A stretch of DNA of 51,535 nucleotides from Oscillospiraceae bacterium (GTDB lineage Bacteria > Bacillota > Clostridia > Oscillospirales > Ruminococcaceae). The notes under the pieces were generated by a model. It ran no database searches and had not been told where the DNA came from. It worked only from the letters and a program-made list of their open reading frames with translations. Made by a program: the position numbers and the translations under genes. Where the stretch lies: NCBI GenBank assembly GCA_018380115.1, contig JAGZUF010000019.1:1-51535 (forward strand), written 5' to 3'. Below are positions 1-7,099 of this stretch, in pieces; the stretch's first letter is position 1; each line of letters begins with the position of its first letter.

Positions 1-354
1 GCGGCGCTGGGTGTTTTCGTTCTTTGGTTGACATTTTTCATTACCCCTTTCCATTATACAGATTGTTTTTCTGTCCGGCAAATCGGGTATGGGGGCACCT
101 GTTTGTTGCAGGGGTGCAGCAATGATCTGATTATTTTCCGTGCAGATGGAGGGAACCATTTCACCCACTACGGTATTTATGAGGGAATGTTTCTTATCTT
201 CGATGTCAGCAAGGACTTCAAGGACGGACGCCTTTCCTGCTATCTGAACAATTCCGGCGATGATCGTCCTAAGTTCAAAGTTTCTGACAAGCCATTGGAT
301 GGCTATCGCCATTTTGGTAGGCTGGTTGCCAGTATGAAGAATTATGAGGTGTAA
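1..354 (+). CDS. LexA/S24-like protein, C-terminal part (cut by window edge)
   Basis: The frame is open to the left edge, so the start is outside the window or uncertain; a TTG at 28 is the first start-like codon but has no ribosome site. The last ~70 residues resemble the C-terminal fold of LexA/S24 peptidases: a GIYEGMFLIFD stretch at the position of the usual xxDGDxxxxD, then a KF strand and a closing GRLVAS strand. The GDSM catalytic serine motif is not visible (GGNHFTHYG stands there), so a self-cleaving protease is unlikely. It lies 2 bases ahead of the next gene and belongs to the mobile element. The family call is a resemblance only. Confidence 0.45.
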   Translation, partial: AALGVFVLWLTFFITPFHYTDCFSVRQIGYGGTCLLQGCSNDLIIFRADGGNHFTHYGIYEGMFLIFDVSKDFKDGRLSCYLNNSGDDRPKFKVSDKPLDGYRHFGRLVASMKNYEV

Positions 355-356
355 GG

Positions 357-620
357 ATGGAAGAAGAACGGCGCAAGGTATATGTGGAAGTCGATGTTAC
401 CCATAAGACGGATGGAACGGCTCGACCCCGAAAAATCAAATTTGAAGATGGTGAGGTCTACGAGATCGACCGTGTAAGGCACTGCTGTCGTGCGGCATCG
501 ACCAAGGTCGGTGGAACAGGGCTTCGTTATACGGTAATGATATGCGGTACGGAAACTTTCCTTTTCGATGAAGAAAACGGAAAGTGGTTTGTAGAAGGCA
601 AGAAAAGAGCAGTTCTCTAA
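357..620 (+). CDS. small conserved ICE protein of unknown function
   Basis: An 87-residue charged protein starting at ATG 357, two bases after the previous stop, with GTGTAAGG just upstream as a weak ribosome site. I do not recognise a named domain. It looks like an all-beta fold: an opening KVYVEVDVTH strand, a KIKFEDGEVYEIDRV hairpin, a pair of cysteines (CC at ~42) and a closing ETFLFDEENGKWFVE hairpin. Tight spacing to the genes on either side suggests one transcript. Similar orphan small proteins are common cargo in Tn916-type elements of Clostridia. No function is proposed. Confidence 0.6.
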   Translation: MEEERRKVYVEVDVTHKTDGTARPRKIKFEDGEVYEIDRVRHCCRAASTKVGGTGLRYTVMICGTETFLFDEENGKWFVEGKKRAVL

Positions 621-670
621 GGATGCCACCATTCATCAGCCCTGAAAGCGTCAAGGAACTTAATGAGGTG

Positions 671-874
671 ATGTGCGTGACAAAAGATAATTGGACACCT
701 ATACCGATGTATTGCTCCAACTGCGGAGCATTGCTTTACGGATATAGAAATGATGAGGGGAAAATCAAGTATGAATGCAAAAGGTGCGGAACCGTAGCGG
801 TTCGAGTCCAAAAAGGACGCCGACACGACAAGATTGACCTTTATGCCCCGGAAGGGCAAATCCGATACTATTGA
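671..874 (+). CDS. small zinc-ribbon protein
   Basis: A ~67-residue protein with one zinc ribbon: CSNCG near the N-terminus and CKRCG about 22 residues on, followed by a basic, strand-rich tail. Starts at ATG 671 and GTG 677 are both possible; GAGGTG at 665-670 is 6 bases from GTG 677, which is therefore the better-spaced start. An ATG at 623 would add 16 residues but has poorer ribosome-site spacing. Such single-ribbon proteins are frequent accessory genes of conjugative elements, where they may bind nucleic acid or act as small adaptors; function here is unknown. Confidence 0.6.
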   Translation: MCVTKDNWTPIPMYCSNCGALLYGYRNDEGKIKYECKRCGTVAVRVQKGRRHDKIDLYAPEGQIRYY

Positions 875-1000
875 TCGGCTAAAAACTGAATACGGCAAAA
901 CGACGGAATGGTTGAGGTGAAACAGACTGCGTAATTCCATCTCCAGGTCACTTGCTTTGAACACTTCGGTTGGTTAAACCAAACTTGCTATGCAGATATG

Positions 1001-1063
1001 AGAGGCCACCGACAAGACAGTAAGCCATAGGCTTACCCTGTCTTGCCGGTGGCTTCTTTTTTT
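1001..1063 (+). terminator. long intrinsic terminator or attenuator
   Basis: GCCACCGACAAGACAG pairs with CTGTCTTGCCGGTGGC, and the stem continues inward through TAAGCC/GGCTTA to a three-base loop. A T-rich run (1054-1063) follows. The more than 20 base pairs are unusually long for a simple terminator. Confidence 0.85.
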
Positions 1064-1081
1064 CGGCAAGAACAACCGAAC

Positions 1082-1125
1082 AAAAGGGCTTCCGGCAGAG
1101 AAAACTCTGAAAGGAAGCCTTTTTT
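1082..1125 (+). terminator. second intrinsic terminator in series
   Basis: AAAGGGCTTCC pairs with GGAAGCCTTTT, with an inner CAGAG/CTCTG stem and a six-T tail. It lies 20 bases after the first terminator, with no gene between them. Confidence 0.8.
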
Positions 1126-1173
1126 GATGCTGAACAAGTGGCTCTGCTATATCGCTGAATATCCGTGATCTCC

Positions 1174-1206
1174 GAATTTTGAACCCGAAAACCAAATTCA
1201 AAATTC
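1174..1206. promoter_or_regulatory. perfect 10-bp inverted repeat next to a ribosome binding site
   Basis: GAATTTTGAA (1174-1183) and TTCAAAATTC (1197-1206) are perfect reverse complements separated by 13 bases. The right arm abuts the AAAGGAG ribosome site (1207-1213) of the sigma-like gene. It could be a protein operator or an RNA hairpin that affects ribosome access. Confidence 0.55.
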
Positions 1207-1222
1207 AAAGGAGATTACGGTA

Positions 1223-1786
1223 ATGAGAAAAATATACCTTGTCAAAAAGAACCCCGAACAGCCCGCTGACGGCAATAACTGGATCGTAATGAACAGCTTC
1301 GAGTTTATGAACTTCGTTAAGACCCCGGAGGGGCAGAAACGAAAAGCGTGCTTTGGGCAGTTAGATGCCTGCTCTGTTGACGATGTGATCATCATCGCAG
1401 AATGCGGAGCTGAAACCGCAAAACAGTGGCGATCCGAGAAAGATAGACACGATTATCTTGCGTCAATCGAGAAACAGTCCGGGATGACGGTATTTTCCTA
1501 TAACACACAGACAGCCACAGAGAATGAAATGTCCGGCGAGGAATTGCTGGCAGATAATCAATGCGATGTTGTTGAGGAAGTCCTGCGCCGCTTTCAAAAA
1601 GCACATATCCAAGAAACGCTCGCTACACTACTCCCCGAAGAAAGAGATTTGATAGAGAGCTTAATCATATCAGATTTTCCTATGACGGAGAGAGAATATG
1701 CTAAAAAAGTCGGAAAAACACAAAGCACGATCCACTGTCAGAAAGCTGCTATTCTGAAGCGCCTAAAAAATATGCTCCGTTTCTAA
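1223..1786 (+). CDS. sigma-70-like helix-turn-helix regulator of the ICE
   Basis: A 187-residue protein with AAAGGAG 8 bases before ATG 1223. The C-terminal ~60 residues look like sigma region 4: LLPEERDLIESLIISDFPMTEREYAKKVGKTQSTIHCQK, a helix-turn-helix with a TQSTIH recognition helix. The N-terminal ~110 residues (FMNFVKTPEGQKRKACFGQLD and after) carry no recognised domain; no region 2 is visible, so it is not a complete sigma factor. Proteins of this type are typical of clostridial Tn916-family elements and probably control transfer genes or the int/xis unit. Its position behind two terminators and an inverted repeat suggests tight control of its expression. Confidence 0.7.
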   Translation: MRKIYLVKKNPEQPADGNNWIVMNSFEFMNFVKTPEGQKRKACFGQLDACSVDDVIIIAECGAETAKQWRSEKDRHDYLASIEKQSGMTVFSYNTQTATENEMSGEELLADNQCDVVEEVLRRFQKAHIQETLATLLPEERDLIESLIISDFPMTEREYAKKVGKTQSTIHCQKAAILKRLKNMLRF

Positions 1787-1867
1787 AAGTTTTTTCGTTC
1801 AAATCGAAAATTTTTTCCCAGTTGGTTAGTAGAGAGCAAAAAACGCAAACAGATAGGAGCATAGATA

Positions 1868-2359
1868 ATGAAACAGGTAATGATGGTCAAATTCGACTCC
1901 CCAAAATGGAGAAAGGTAGATGAGTATAAGGTCGCAAACCCGTTTGTTGATGTCGGTTTTCGGCAGGTCAAGGATGTCGTTGATTTGCGTGTATTCGACC
2001 TGCTGAACATTAGCCGCATCAATAATAACAGGGCTGAAGAAATGCTTCTTTGTATTTACCATCTTCTCCAGCCGGACAGCCGGATTGACGAAGGTATTTA
2101 TAACGACGAGACCGACCAGTATTTCTCGTATCGGGAATGGAAAAAGAAACACCAGCCTTTAAGTGGAGTGACCGTAAGGGAAATCCTCGCAACCGAAGAT
2201 CTGAATGAGGATGCTTTACTTCGGATTTTTGATGGAGTCACCGCTGCTTTCTACAAATCCGATGAGTACAACAGTCGAGAATATCGTTATTCAAACCTTT
2301 CGGAGTTACGCAAGGCTATGAAGCATAAGGAGGGCGGCACGAATGGGAAAGCCCAGTAA
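1868..2359 (+). CDS. conserved ICE protein of unknown function
   Basis: A 163-residue protein beginning at ATG 1868 after an AGGAGC site. It is hydrophilic and predicted soluble, with several helix-like segments (RINNNRAEEMLLCIYHLL; LNEDALLRIFDGVTAAFY) and a closing basic region. I recognise no domain. Its 3' end overlaps the first excisionase by 17 bases, so the two are probably translationally coupled. Genes of this size and position occur upstream of xis/int in related elements; a role in excision control is inference. Confidence 0.55.
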   Translation: MKQVMMVKFDSPKWRKVDEYKVANPFVDVGFRQVKDVVDLRVFDLLNISRINNNRAEEMLLCIYHLLQPDSRIDEGIYNDETDQYFSYREWKKKHQPLSGVTVREILATEDLNEDALLRIFDGVTAAFYKSDEYNSREYRYSNLSELRKAMKHKEGGTNGKAQ

Positions 2360-2555
2360 GGACTATGCCGTTCCTCTTTGGGAAAAAGCAAACCTCACCG
2401 TTTATGAAGCGGCAGCCTACTCAGGTATTGGCGCAGATAAGCTACGAGAGCTGTCCGACAGAGAGGATTGCGAGTTTGTCTTGTGGAACGGCACAAAGCG
2501 GCTCATCAAAAGGAAAAAGCTCGATGAGTTTTTGGAAAGAGCCTATTCAATCTAA
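2343..2555 (+). CDS. xis: Tn916-type excisionase, copy 1
   Basis: A 70-residue DNA-bending protein that would help the integrase excise the element. The sequence fits the Tn916 Xis pattern: VPLWEKANLTVYEAAAYSGIG forms the start of a winged helix, followed by DKLREL, then the WNGTKRLIKRKKLDEFL wing and helix. ATG 2343 lies 9 bases after AAGGAGG and inside the end of the preceding gene. A near-identical paralog follows at 2649. Family membership is clear; which copy works with this integrase cannot be told from sequence. Confidence 0.85.
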   Translation: MGKPSKDYAVPLWEKANLTVYEAAAYSGIGADKLRELSDREDCEFVLWNGTKRLIKRKKLDEFLERAYSI

Positions 2556-2560
2556 CAATC

Positions 2561-2589
2561 AACGATGCGATTCGCAAAATCGCATCGTT
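2561..2589 (+). terminator. 12-bp perfect hairpin between the two xis genes
   Basis: AACGATGCGATT (2561-2572) pairs perfectly with AATCGCATCGTT (2578-2589) around a five-base loop. There is no long T-run after it, so it may be an mRNA-stability or attenuation element, or an Xis or Int site, rather than a full terminator. Confidence 0.55.
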
Positions 2590-2648
2590 GTTCCAAACGG
2601 TGGTTATCGGTATCCTAAAGCCAAACGAAAATGAAGGAGGAAACCGAT

Positions 2649-2861
2649 ATGACCAAGCAGGAAAAAGATAACCGAGTTCCCCTTTGGGAAAGAATGAACC
2701 TGACTTTAGAAGAAGCCGCCGCTTACACTGGTATCGGAACGGATAAACTTCGTGAGTTGTCGAATCGTGAGTCGTGTGACTTTGTTCTATGGGTCGGTAC
2801 AAAAAGGCTTCTAAAGCGCAAGCAATTAGAGGAGTTCCTGATTAAGAGCTTCTCAATCTAA
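2649..2861 (+). CDS. xis: Tn916-type excisionase, copy 2
   Basis: Start ATG 2649 is chosen because AAGGAGG (2634-2640) lies 8 bases upstream; an in-frame ATG at 2631 overlaps that site. The 70-residue product has the same plan as copy 1 (VPLWERMNLTLEEAAAYTGIG, DKLRELSNRE, FVLWVGTKRLLKRKQLEEFL) and the same length, with many substitutions, mostly conservative. It is 14 bases upstream of int and is the copy in the classical xis-int position of Tn916. Copy 1 is then the extra gene, either a duplicated regulator or a second directionality factor (inference). Confidence 0.88.
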   Translation: MTKQEKDNRVPLWERMNLTLEEAAAYTGIGTDKLRELSNRESCDFVLWVGTKRLLKRKQLEEFLIKSFSI

Positions 2862-2875
2862 AACAGGAGGTTACT

Positions 2876-4129
2876 ATGACTAAAAAGAAACAGGTCGGCG
2901 TAAGGTTCGACAGCAACCGTACCCGACTTAAAACAGGAGAAACCCAGCGTCCCAACGGCACTTATGCGTACCGTTGGTCAACGCCTGACGGAAAAAGGCA
3001 TTCTATTTATGCTCCAACGCTGGAAAAGCTGAGAGAGCAGGAAGAACAGATCATTGTGGACAAGCACGACGGAATACGGTCGGATGTCAAAAGCATCACC
3101 GTAAATGAGATGTTCGATCTTTGGTGTCAGCTCAAAAGGGGAATCAAGGACAGCACATTCAAGAATTATATTTATATGTATGATCTGTTTGTAAAACCGT
3201 CTTTCGGAAAGAACCGACTTGTCCAAGTAAAAAAGTCTGATGTGCGGAAGTTCTACAACTCCCTTGCTGACGGCAAGGTTCTGAAGATTGCCACGATAGA
3301 TAATGTCCATAATGTACTCCACCAAGTCTTTCAGGTGGCAGTCGATGATGGAATGATTCGACAGAACCCAACAGACAATATGCTCAAAGAACTGAAGCTC
3401 TCCCACGGCTTTGAGCGTGAGAAGAAAGAGGCATTGACCGTGGCTCAGCAGAAGTTGTTCTTTGACTATATGCTCAGCCACCCCAAGGACACCCACTGGT
3501 ATCCAGTGTTCTATGTTATGGCAAACACGGGGATGCGAGTCGGTGAGATCACCGGGCTTCGCTGGAGCGACATTGACTTGAAAAAGGGCATTATCCGAGT
3601 CAACCACACGCTTGTCTATTATAATCACCGTGACGAAAAGGGCTGCTATTTTTCCATCAACACGCCCAAGACAAAAGCCGGTGAACGAGAAATCCCGATG
3701 ACTGAGGGAGTGAAACAAGCCTTCTTAATGGAGCGAGAGTTTCAATCTCAGGCTGAAATCAGCAGTAAGAGTCGAGTGGACGGCTATGACGACTTTATTT
3801 TTGTCAACCGTTACGGGGATGTTCAAAATCAGGGAAACCTCAACAAAGCACTCCGCCGTATGATGCGAGATTGTAATGATGAAATCCTCGAAAAATATGG
3901 AGCAGACTCTGATCCGGTTCTTCTGCCACAGTTCAGTTGCCACATTCTCCGGCACACATTCGCAACAAGGCTATGTGAGTCGGGAGCAAACCTCAAATTC
4001 ATTCAGAGCATCTTGGGACACGCTGATGTATCGACGACGATGAATATCTATGTTGATGTGACCGACGCTCTGAAAAAGAAAGAGATCACCGCCTTTGATG
4101 ACTATATGACAACCAAGCTGGAAACTTGA
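2876..4129 (+). CDS. int: Tn916-family tyrosine integrase
   Basis: A 417-residue site-specific recombinase that inserts and excises the element. The N-terminal ~70 residues form the arm-binding domain (RPNGTYAYRWSTPDGKRHSIY), residues ~73-165 the SAM-like core-binding domain, and ~185-405 the catalytic domain. All catalytic residues are visible: Arg221 in GMRVGEITGLRW, Lys265/267 in TPKTKAGEREIP, His356 and Arg359 in HILRHTFATR, His382 in LGHADVSTT, and nucleophile Tyr392 in MNIYVDV. Length matches Tn916 Int (~405). GGAGG lies before ATG 2876. The intact active site suggests the element can still move if its left part is complete. Confidence 0.95.
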   Translation: MTKKKQVGVRFDSNRTRLKTGETQRPNGTYAYRWSTPDGKRHSIYAPTLEKLREQEEQIIVDKHDGIRSDVKSITVNEMFDLWCQLKRGIKDSTFKNYIYMYDLFVKPSFGKNRLVQVKKSDVRKFYNSLADGKVLKIATIDNVHNVLHQVFQVAVDDGMIRQNPTDNMLKELKLSHGFEREKKEALTVAQQKLFFDYMLSHPKDTHWYPVFYVMANTGMRVGEITGLRWSDIDLKKGIIRVNHTLVYYNHRDEKGCYFSINTPKTKAGEREIPMTEGVKQAFLMEREFQSQAEISSKSRVDGYDDFIFVNRYGDVQNQGNLNKALRRMMRDCNDEILEKYGADSDPVLLPQFSCHILRHTFATRLCESGANLKFIQSILGHADVSTTMNIYVDVTDALKKKEITAFDDYMTTKLET

Positions 4130-4130
4130 A

Positions 4131-4174
4131 GAGAAAGCACTCTGTGAGTAATTCGCAGAGTGCTTTCTCTTTTT
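4131..4174 (+). terminator. intrinsic terminator after int
   Basis: GAGAAAGCACTCTG (4131-4144) pairs perfectly with CAGAGTGCTTTCTC (4156-4169), followed by five T. It separates int from the downstream cargo gene. Confidence 0.92.
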
Positions 4175-4182
4175 CGCACATT

Positions 4183-4211
4183 TCTCAAAACTGAGGATGG
4201 AAATTATACTA
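4183..4211 (+). promoter_or_regulatory. likely promoter of the zinc-ribbon cargo gene
   Basis: TTCTCA and TATACT are separated by 17 bases just after the int terminator, giving a start near 4218. This would make the cargo gene transcriptionally independent of int. Confidence 0.5.
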
Positions 4212-4242
4212 TAAGCAGTAATGAGAAATGGAGCGTTCAGAT

Positions 4243-5664
4243 ATGGAGAATAGTTTAAGCAGGATGCGACCGCACCTTGTATCAGAATGGTCAGAAAAGA
4301 ACTTCCCGTTGACTCCTGATACCGTGACCTTTGGGTCTAATAAAATTGTGTGGTGGAAAGGGGCTTGCGGTCACGAGTGGCAGACAAGCATTAAAGCTCG
4401 CTCCGCAGGCGAGCAATGTCCAATATGTTCAGGAGCGAGGGTGCTTCGAGGTTATAACGACTTTGAAAGTAAGTTCCCTGAGCTTGCGAAGGAATGGTCG
4501 CCCAAGAATGAGCCGCTAAGACCGTCGATGATTACAGCGGCTACGCACAGGAAGGTAATATGGCAGTGCAAGCTCGGACACGAATGGACGGCATCCGTGA
4601 AAAGCCGGACGGTGAACGGTACGGGTTGTCCCTACTGCTCACACAACTTTGTGCTACCGGGCTTCAACGATTTGGCAAGCCGTTTTCCTGAAATCGCTGC
4701 GGAGTGGTCAGAGCGCAATCTTCCGCTGACGCCGGATCAGGTTACGGCTTTCAAGAATATTAAAGTTTGGTGGAAATGTCACTTGGGTCACGAATGGAAC
4801 ACATTGATTTCAACCCGTGCAGGAGGAAGTCAGTGTCCCTATTGTAGTGGGATAAAGCTACTCAAAGGCTTTAATGACTTAAAAACAAAGTACCCTTCCC
4901 TTGCCGCAGAGTGGTCGGAAAAGAATCTGTCGTTGACTCCCGATGCGGTCAATGAGAAGTCAACTAAGAATGTTTGGTGGAAATGCAATACCTGCGGCTA
5001 TGAATGGAAAGCCGTCGTCAAAGCACGAGTCAAAGGCGGTATGTGCCCTGTTTGTGCTGAGAGAGCCGTTCTGCAAGGCTATAATGACCTTGGGACAACT
5101 GATCCTTACTTGCTTTCTGAATGGGACTATGAAAAGAACTCCAAGTGGACACCGAGCAATGTATCGAGAAACTCGATGAAGGTCGTTTGGTGGAAATGCG
5201 GAGCAGGACACTCTTACCGTGCCAAAATCACAGATAGAACTATTGAGCAAAAGGGTTGCCCTCAATGTGAAGCGGAGTTTCAACAGGCTCTCCCGCAGAT
5301 GCTGATAATGATGTATGGAGCACAGAACGGCATTACGGTCAAAAGCAATAGCGACTCGGAGCTTGGAATGCGACTTGTTGCATACCTCCCTGAATTACAT
5401 TGTGCGGTCGATATTGCCGGAGCAATCGTGACGGAGAAAAGAGAGCAAAGCGTGAAAGCCCACATTTGTCAAAGTAACCGGCTGGGTTACTACCTTATTA
5501 AAAGAACTGCGGATGCTTCGCAAATGGCAGCGGAAATCAAAACGCTATTTATCCGCAATCATATCTATCTCCATACGGATTCCGAGAAAGATGTTCAAGT
5601 GCTTCGAGAGAGATTTTTAGAATGGAAATATCGAAATGCTTGTAAACTGAACGGAAAATATTGA
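4243..5664 (+). CDS. five-repeat zinc-ribbon (DUF4379-like) protein with nuclease-like tail
   Basis: A 473-residue protein from ATG 4243 (GGAG 9 bases upstream; ATG 4228 is the alternative). Residues ~1-345 hold five ~66-residue repeats of the treble-clef type called DUF4379: LxxEWSEKNxPLTPD, then VWWKCxxGHEW, then CPxCxG and GYNDL. All five keep the paired metal ligands. The last ~125 residues (AYLPELHCAVDIAGAI, then VKAHICQSNRLGYYLIKR) resemble the C-terminal Vsr/DUF559-like restriction-endonuclease fold found behind such ribbons, but the acidic catalytic positions look altered. It sits between int and the element's end and has its own likely promoter. DNA binding is a fair inference; a role in defence or target choice is speculation. 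Confidence 0.7.
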   Translation: MENSLSRMRPHLVSEWSEKNFPLTPDTVTFGSNKIVWWKGACGHEWQTSIKARSAGEQCPICSGARVLRGYNDFESKFPELAKEWSPKNEPLRPSMITAATHRKVIWQCKLGHEWTASVKSRTVNGTGCPYCSHNFVLPGFNDLASRFPEIAAEWSERNLPLTPDQVTAFKNIKVWWKCHLGHEWNTLISTRAGGSQCPYCSGIKLLKGFNDLKTKYPSLAAEWSEKNLSLTPDAVNEKSTKNVWWKCNTCGYEWKAVVKARVKGGMCPVCAERAVLQGYNDLGTTDPYLLSEWDYEKNSKWTPSNVSRNSMKVVWWKCGAGHSYRAKITDRTIEQKGCPQCEAEFQQALPQMLIMMYGAQNGITVKSNSDSELGMRLVAYLPELHCAVDIAGAIVTEKREQSVKAHICQSNRLGYYLIKRTADASQMAAEIKTLFIRNHIYLHTDSEKDVQVLRERFLEWKYRNACKLNGKY

Positions 5665-5673
5665 GTTTCGTTA

Positions 5674-5729
5674 AGCCGTGTGTTATACTGTTTTAGTCGT
5701 AAGTTTCAGTATAGCACACGGCTCGTTTT
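5674..5729 (+). terminator. intrinsic terminator after the cargo gene
   Basis: AGCCGTGTGTTATACTG pairs with CAGTATAGCACACGGCT over 17 positions with one G-T wobble, followed by CGTTTT. It begins 10 bases after the stop codon. Confidence 0.85.
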
Positions 5730-5746
5730 CAAAAAAATGAAGCCAC

Positions 5747-5821
5747 CTTACGCCAGCTTACTCCACGGCTTACGCCATTAGATTTTCCGCTATCTGAATT
5801 AGGCGTAACTGAGCTTACCCC
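5747..5821 (+). repeat. phased CTTAC(G/T)CC repeats, probable integrase arm sites
   Basis: CTTACGCC at 5747, CTTACTCC at 5757, CTTACGCC at 5769 and CTTACCCC at 5814 run in the same direction; the first three are 10-12 bases apart, about one helical turn. A related inverted copy, AGGCGTAA, lies at 5801. Similar short direct repeats near the ends of Tn916-family elements are bound by the integrase N-terminal domain. The exact attachment core is not identifiable but should lie between here and ~5900. Confidence 0.5.
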
Positions 5822-5842
5822 AGCTTCTAATGAGTAGATGCC

Positions 5843-5900
5843 GGTCGGGACTTATAGACGCTAAGCGGAGCTTATCTAAGGCTGGTCACGAAAATCCCGA
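5843..5900. repeat. inverted repeat flanking the ICE/metG junction
   Basis: GGTCGGGA (5843-5850) and TCCCGACC (5893-5900) are perfect 8-bp reverse complements 42 bases apart. They flank the point where the metG-like reading frame becomes recognisable. They may be part of the attachment region; the spacing is too wide for a simple core site. Confidence 0.3.
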
Positions 5901-5902
5901 CC

Positions 5903-6373
5903 ATGAAGCCGGTGAAAGACGGCAGTGCGGGAAATGATGCAAGCGAAAAAAATGCTTCTGCCTCTGAAAATAACGGCAAAGCGGAACCGGAAAAGCCCGA
6001 TTTTTCCAATGTGAAAATTGAGCCGATTTTTGAGGAAATGGTCGACTTTGATACGTTTGCAAAGTCTGATTTCCGGGCGGTCAAGATTTTGGCTTGTGAA
6101 GCAGTGCCGAAGTCAAAGAAGCTTCTCAAGTTTACATTGGACGACGGCGAACGCAAAGACCGTGTGATTTTAAGCGGCATTCACGAGTATTACGAGCCGG
6201 AAGAACTGGTTGGAAAAACTGCAATTGCTATTGTAAACCTGCCGCCGAGAAAGATGATGGGTATTTACTCCGAAGGCATGCTGATTTCAGCGGTACACGA
6301 GGAGGACGGCCGTGAAGGGCTGAACCTCTTGATGGTGGACAGCCGCATCCCGGCAGGCGCAAAGCTCTATTAA
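5903..6373 (+). pseudogene. metG: 3' fragment of metG (methionyl-tRNA synthetase tRNA-binding domain)
   Basis: The 156-residue frame matches only the C-terminal Trbp111/EMAP-like OB-fold of methionyl-tRNA synthetase: VDFDTFAKSDFRAVKILACE, LKFTLDDGERKDRVILSGI, VGKTAIAIVNLPPRKMMGIYSEGM, and the closing SRIPAGAKLY. The catalytic Rossmann domain and KMSKS region, some 500 residues, are absent. The frame closes upstream with TAG at 5855-5857, at the ICE end. ATG 5903 lacks a clear ribosome site. Most likely the element cut metG or carries a captured metG end; a free-standing tRNA-binding protein of this size is possible, because Trbp111 works alone in some bacteria. Composition is lower in GC than the chromosome beyond 7.7 kb. 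Confidence 0.8.
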
Positions 6374-6480
6374 AATGAGATGCACTTCACTTTCTGAGGC
6401 TTTCGGGTTTTATACTTACACAAATACACCCGTTTTACACCGATCGGTGCGGCGGCAAAAAAATCGCATCACGAACAGAA

Positions 6481-6512
6481 AAAGAGCAATCCTTATGGGT
6501 TGCTCTTTTTTT
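6481..6512. terminator. intrinsic terminator after the metG fragment
   Basis: AAAGAGCAATCC pairs with GGGTTGCTCTTT around TTAT, with T residues after it and A residues before it. It can work in both directions. Confidence 0.88.
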
Positions 6513-6621
6513 GAAGAAGGAGAAATATAAATACCGGGCTGATTCTCATTGTAGTTGTCGTGGGGAACCGCGATAATGTGACTAAGAAGAAAGTGACAAA
6601 TTAAAATTTGTGGAGGAAACA

Positions 6622-6822
6622 ATGGAATTCTCAAAAGATGAATTAGTAGAAGCAAAACGACAGCTTGATTCGACATTACACAAATTAAGAGAAACCATAA
6701 AAACACTTGAAGCCAAAGAAAATCCACAACGCTATAAGTCACAAATTACATTAGCAAAGAGGCGGGTGAAGGCCTTTGAAATTGCTAGTTGCTTTATAGA
6801 AAATGAAATTATGAAAGAGTAG
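6622..6822 (+). CDS. small coiled-coil protein of unknown function
   Basis: A 66-residue, highly charged, wholly helical protein (FSKDELVEAKRQLDSTLHKL, then LEAKENPQRYKSQITLAKRR), likely a short helical hairpin. GGAGG at 6612-6616 is 5 bases before ATG 6622; the earlier GTG at 6610 overlaps that site. Small proteins of this pattern are conserved in Firmicutes, but I know of no function. It lies between two bidirectional terminators in the low-GC tract beside the mobile element, so it is a single-gene unit that may have arrived with it. Confidence 0.65.
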   Translation: MEFSKDELVEAKRQLDSTLHKLRETIKTLEAKENPQRYKSQITLAKRRVKAFEIASCFIENEIMKE

Positions 6823-6904
6823 GCAAATCCCATTTGGCCGAACTGCCGTTTGAGAGAGGAGTCCCTTTTCCTAAGTTTTTCTTTTGAAAGCGCATAATGA
6901 ACAT

Positions 6905-6947
6905 AAAAATGGGCGGCCTTCAATATCAACGAGGGCTGCCCATTTTT
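6905..6947. terminator. bidirectional intrinsic terminator
   Basis: AAAAATGGGC (6905-6914) is the exact reverse complement of GCCCATTTTT (6938-6947); inner GGCC and GGGCT bases extend the stem. It ends the 66-aa gene and also faces the minus-strand remnant. Confidence 0.82.
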
Positions 6948-6970
6948 ATAGCTGTCAGAGAAACGCAGCT

Positions 6971-7087
6971 TTACTTTTTATCGTCAAGCAGTAACGCTTC
7001 AACAACAAATCTTGCGCCCGAAGAAACACTGTGCCGGAATATTTCCGTATTTTCAATTCCGGATGCTTCATATTGTGTGGCTTTCAT
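6971..7087 (-). pseudogene. C-terminal remnant resembling a class I methyltransferase
   Basis: A 38-residue minus-strand frame from ATG 7087, ending at 6971 (MKATQYEASGIENTEIFRH and SSGARFVVEALLLDDKK). The pattern, a GIENTEIFRH strand followed by ARFVVEALL, resembles the last two strands of SAM-dependent methyltransferases. Nothing recognisable precedes it, and the GNAT remnant begins on the opposite strand. It is best read as a truncated gene end; the family call is weak. Confidence 0.3.
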
Positions 7088-7099
7088 ATTCTTCAAACG

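Larger units (their letters stand above)
875..1222. other. non-coding leader region with two terminators and an inverted repeat
   Basis: This 348-base stretch has no convincing gene. It holds a very long hairpin, a second intrinsic terminator and a perfect inverted repeat immediately ahead of the sigma-like gene, each listed separately. The arrangement recalls the attenuator region upstream of the regulatory genes in Tn916, where transcription must pass terminators before conjugation genes are expressed (analogy, not proof). Confidence 0.6.
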
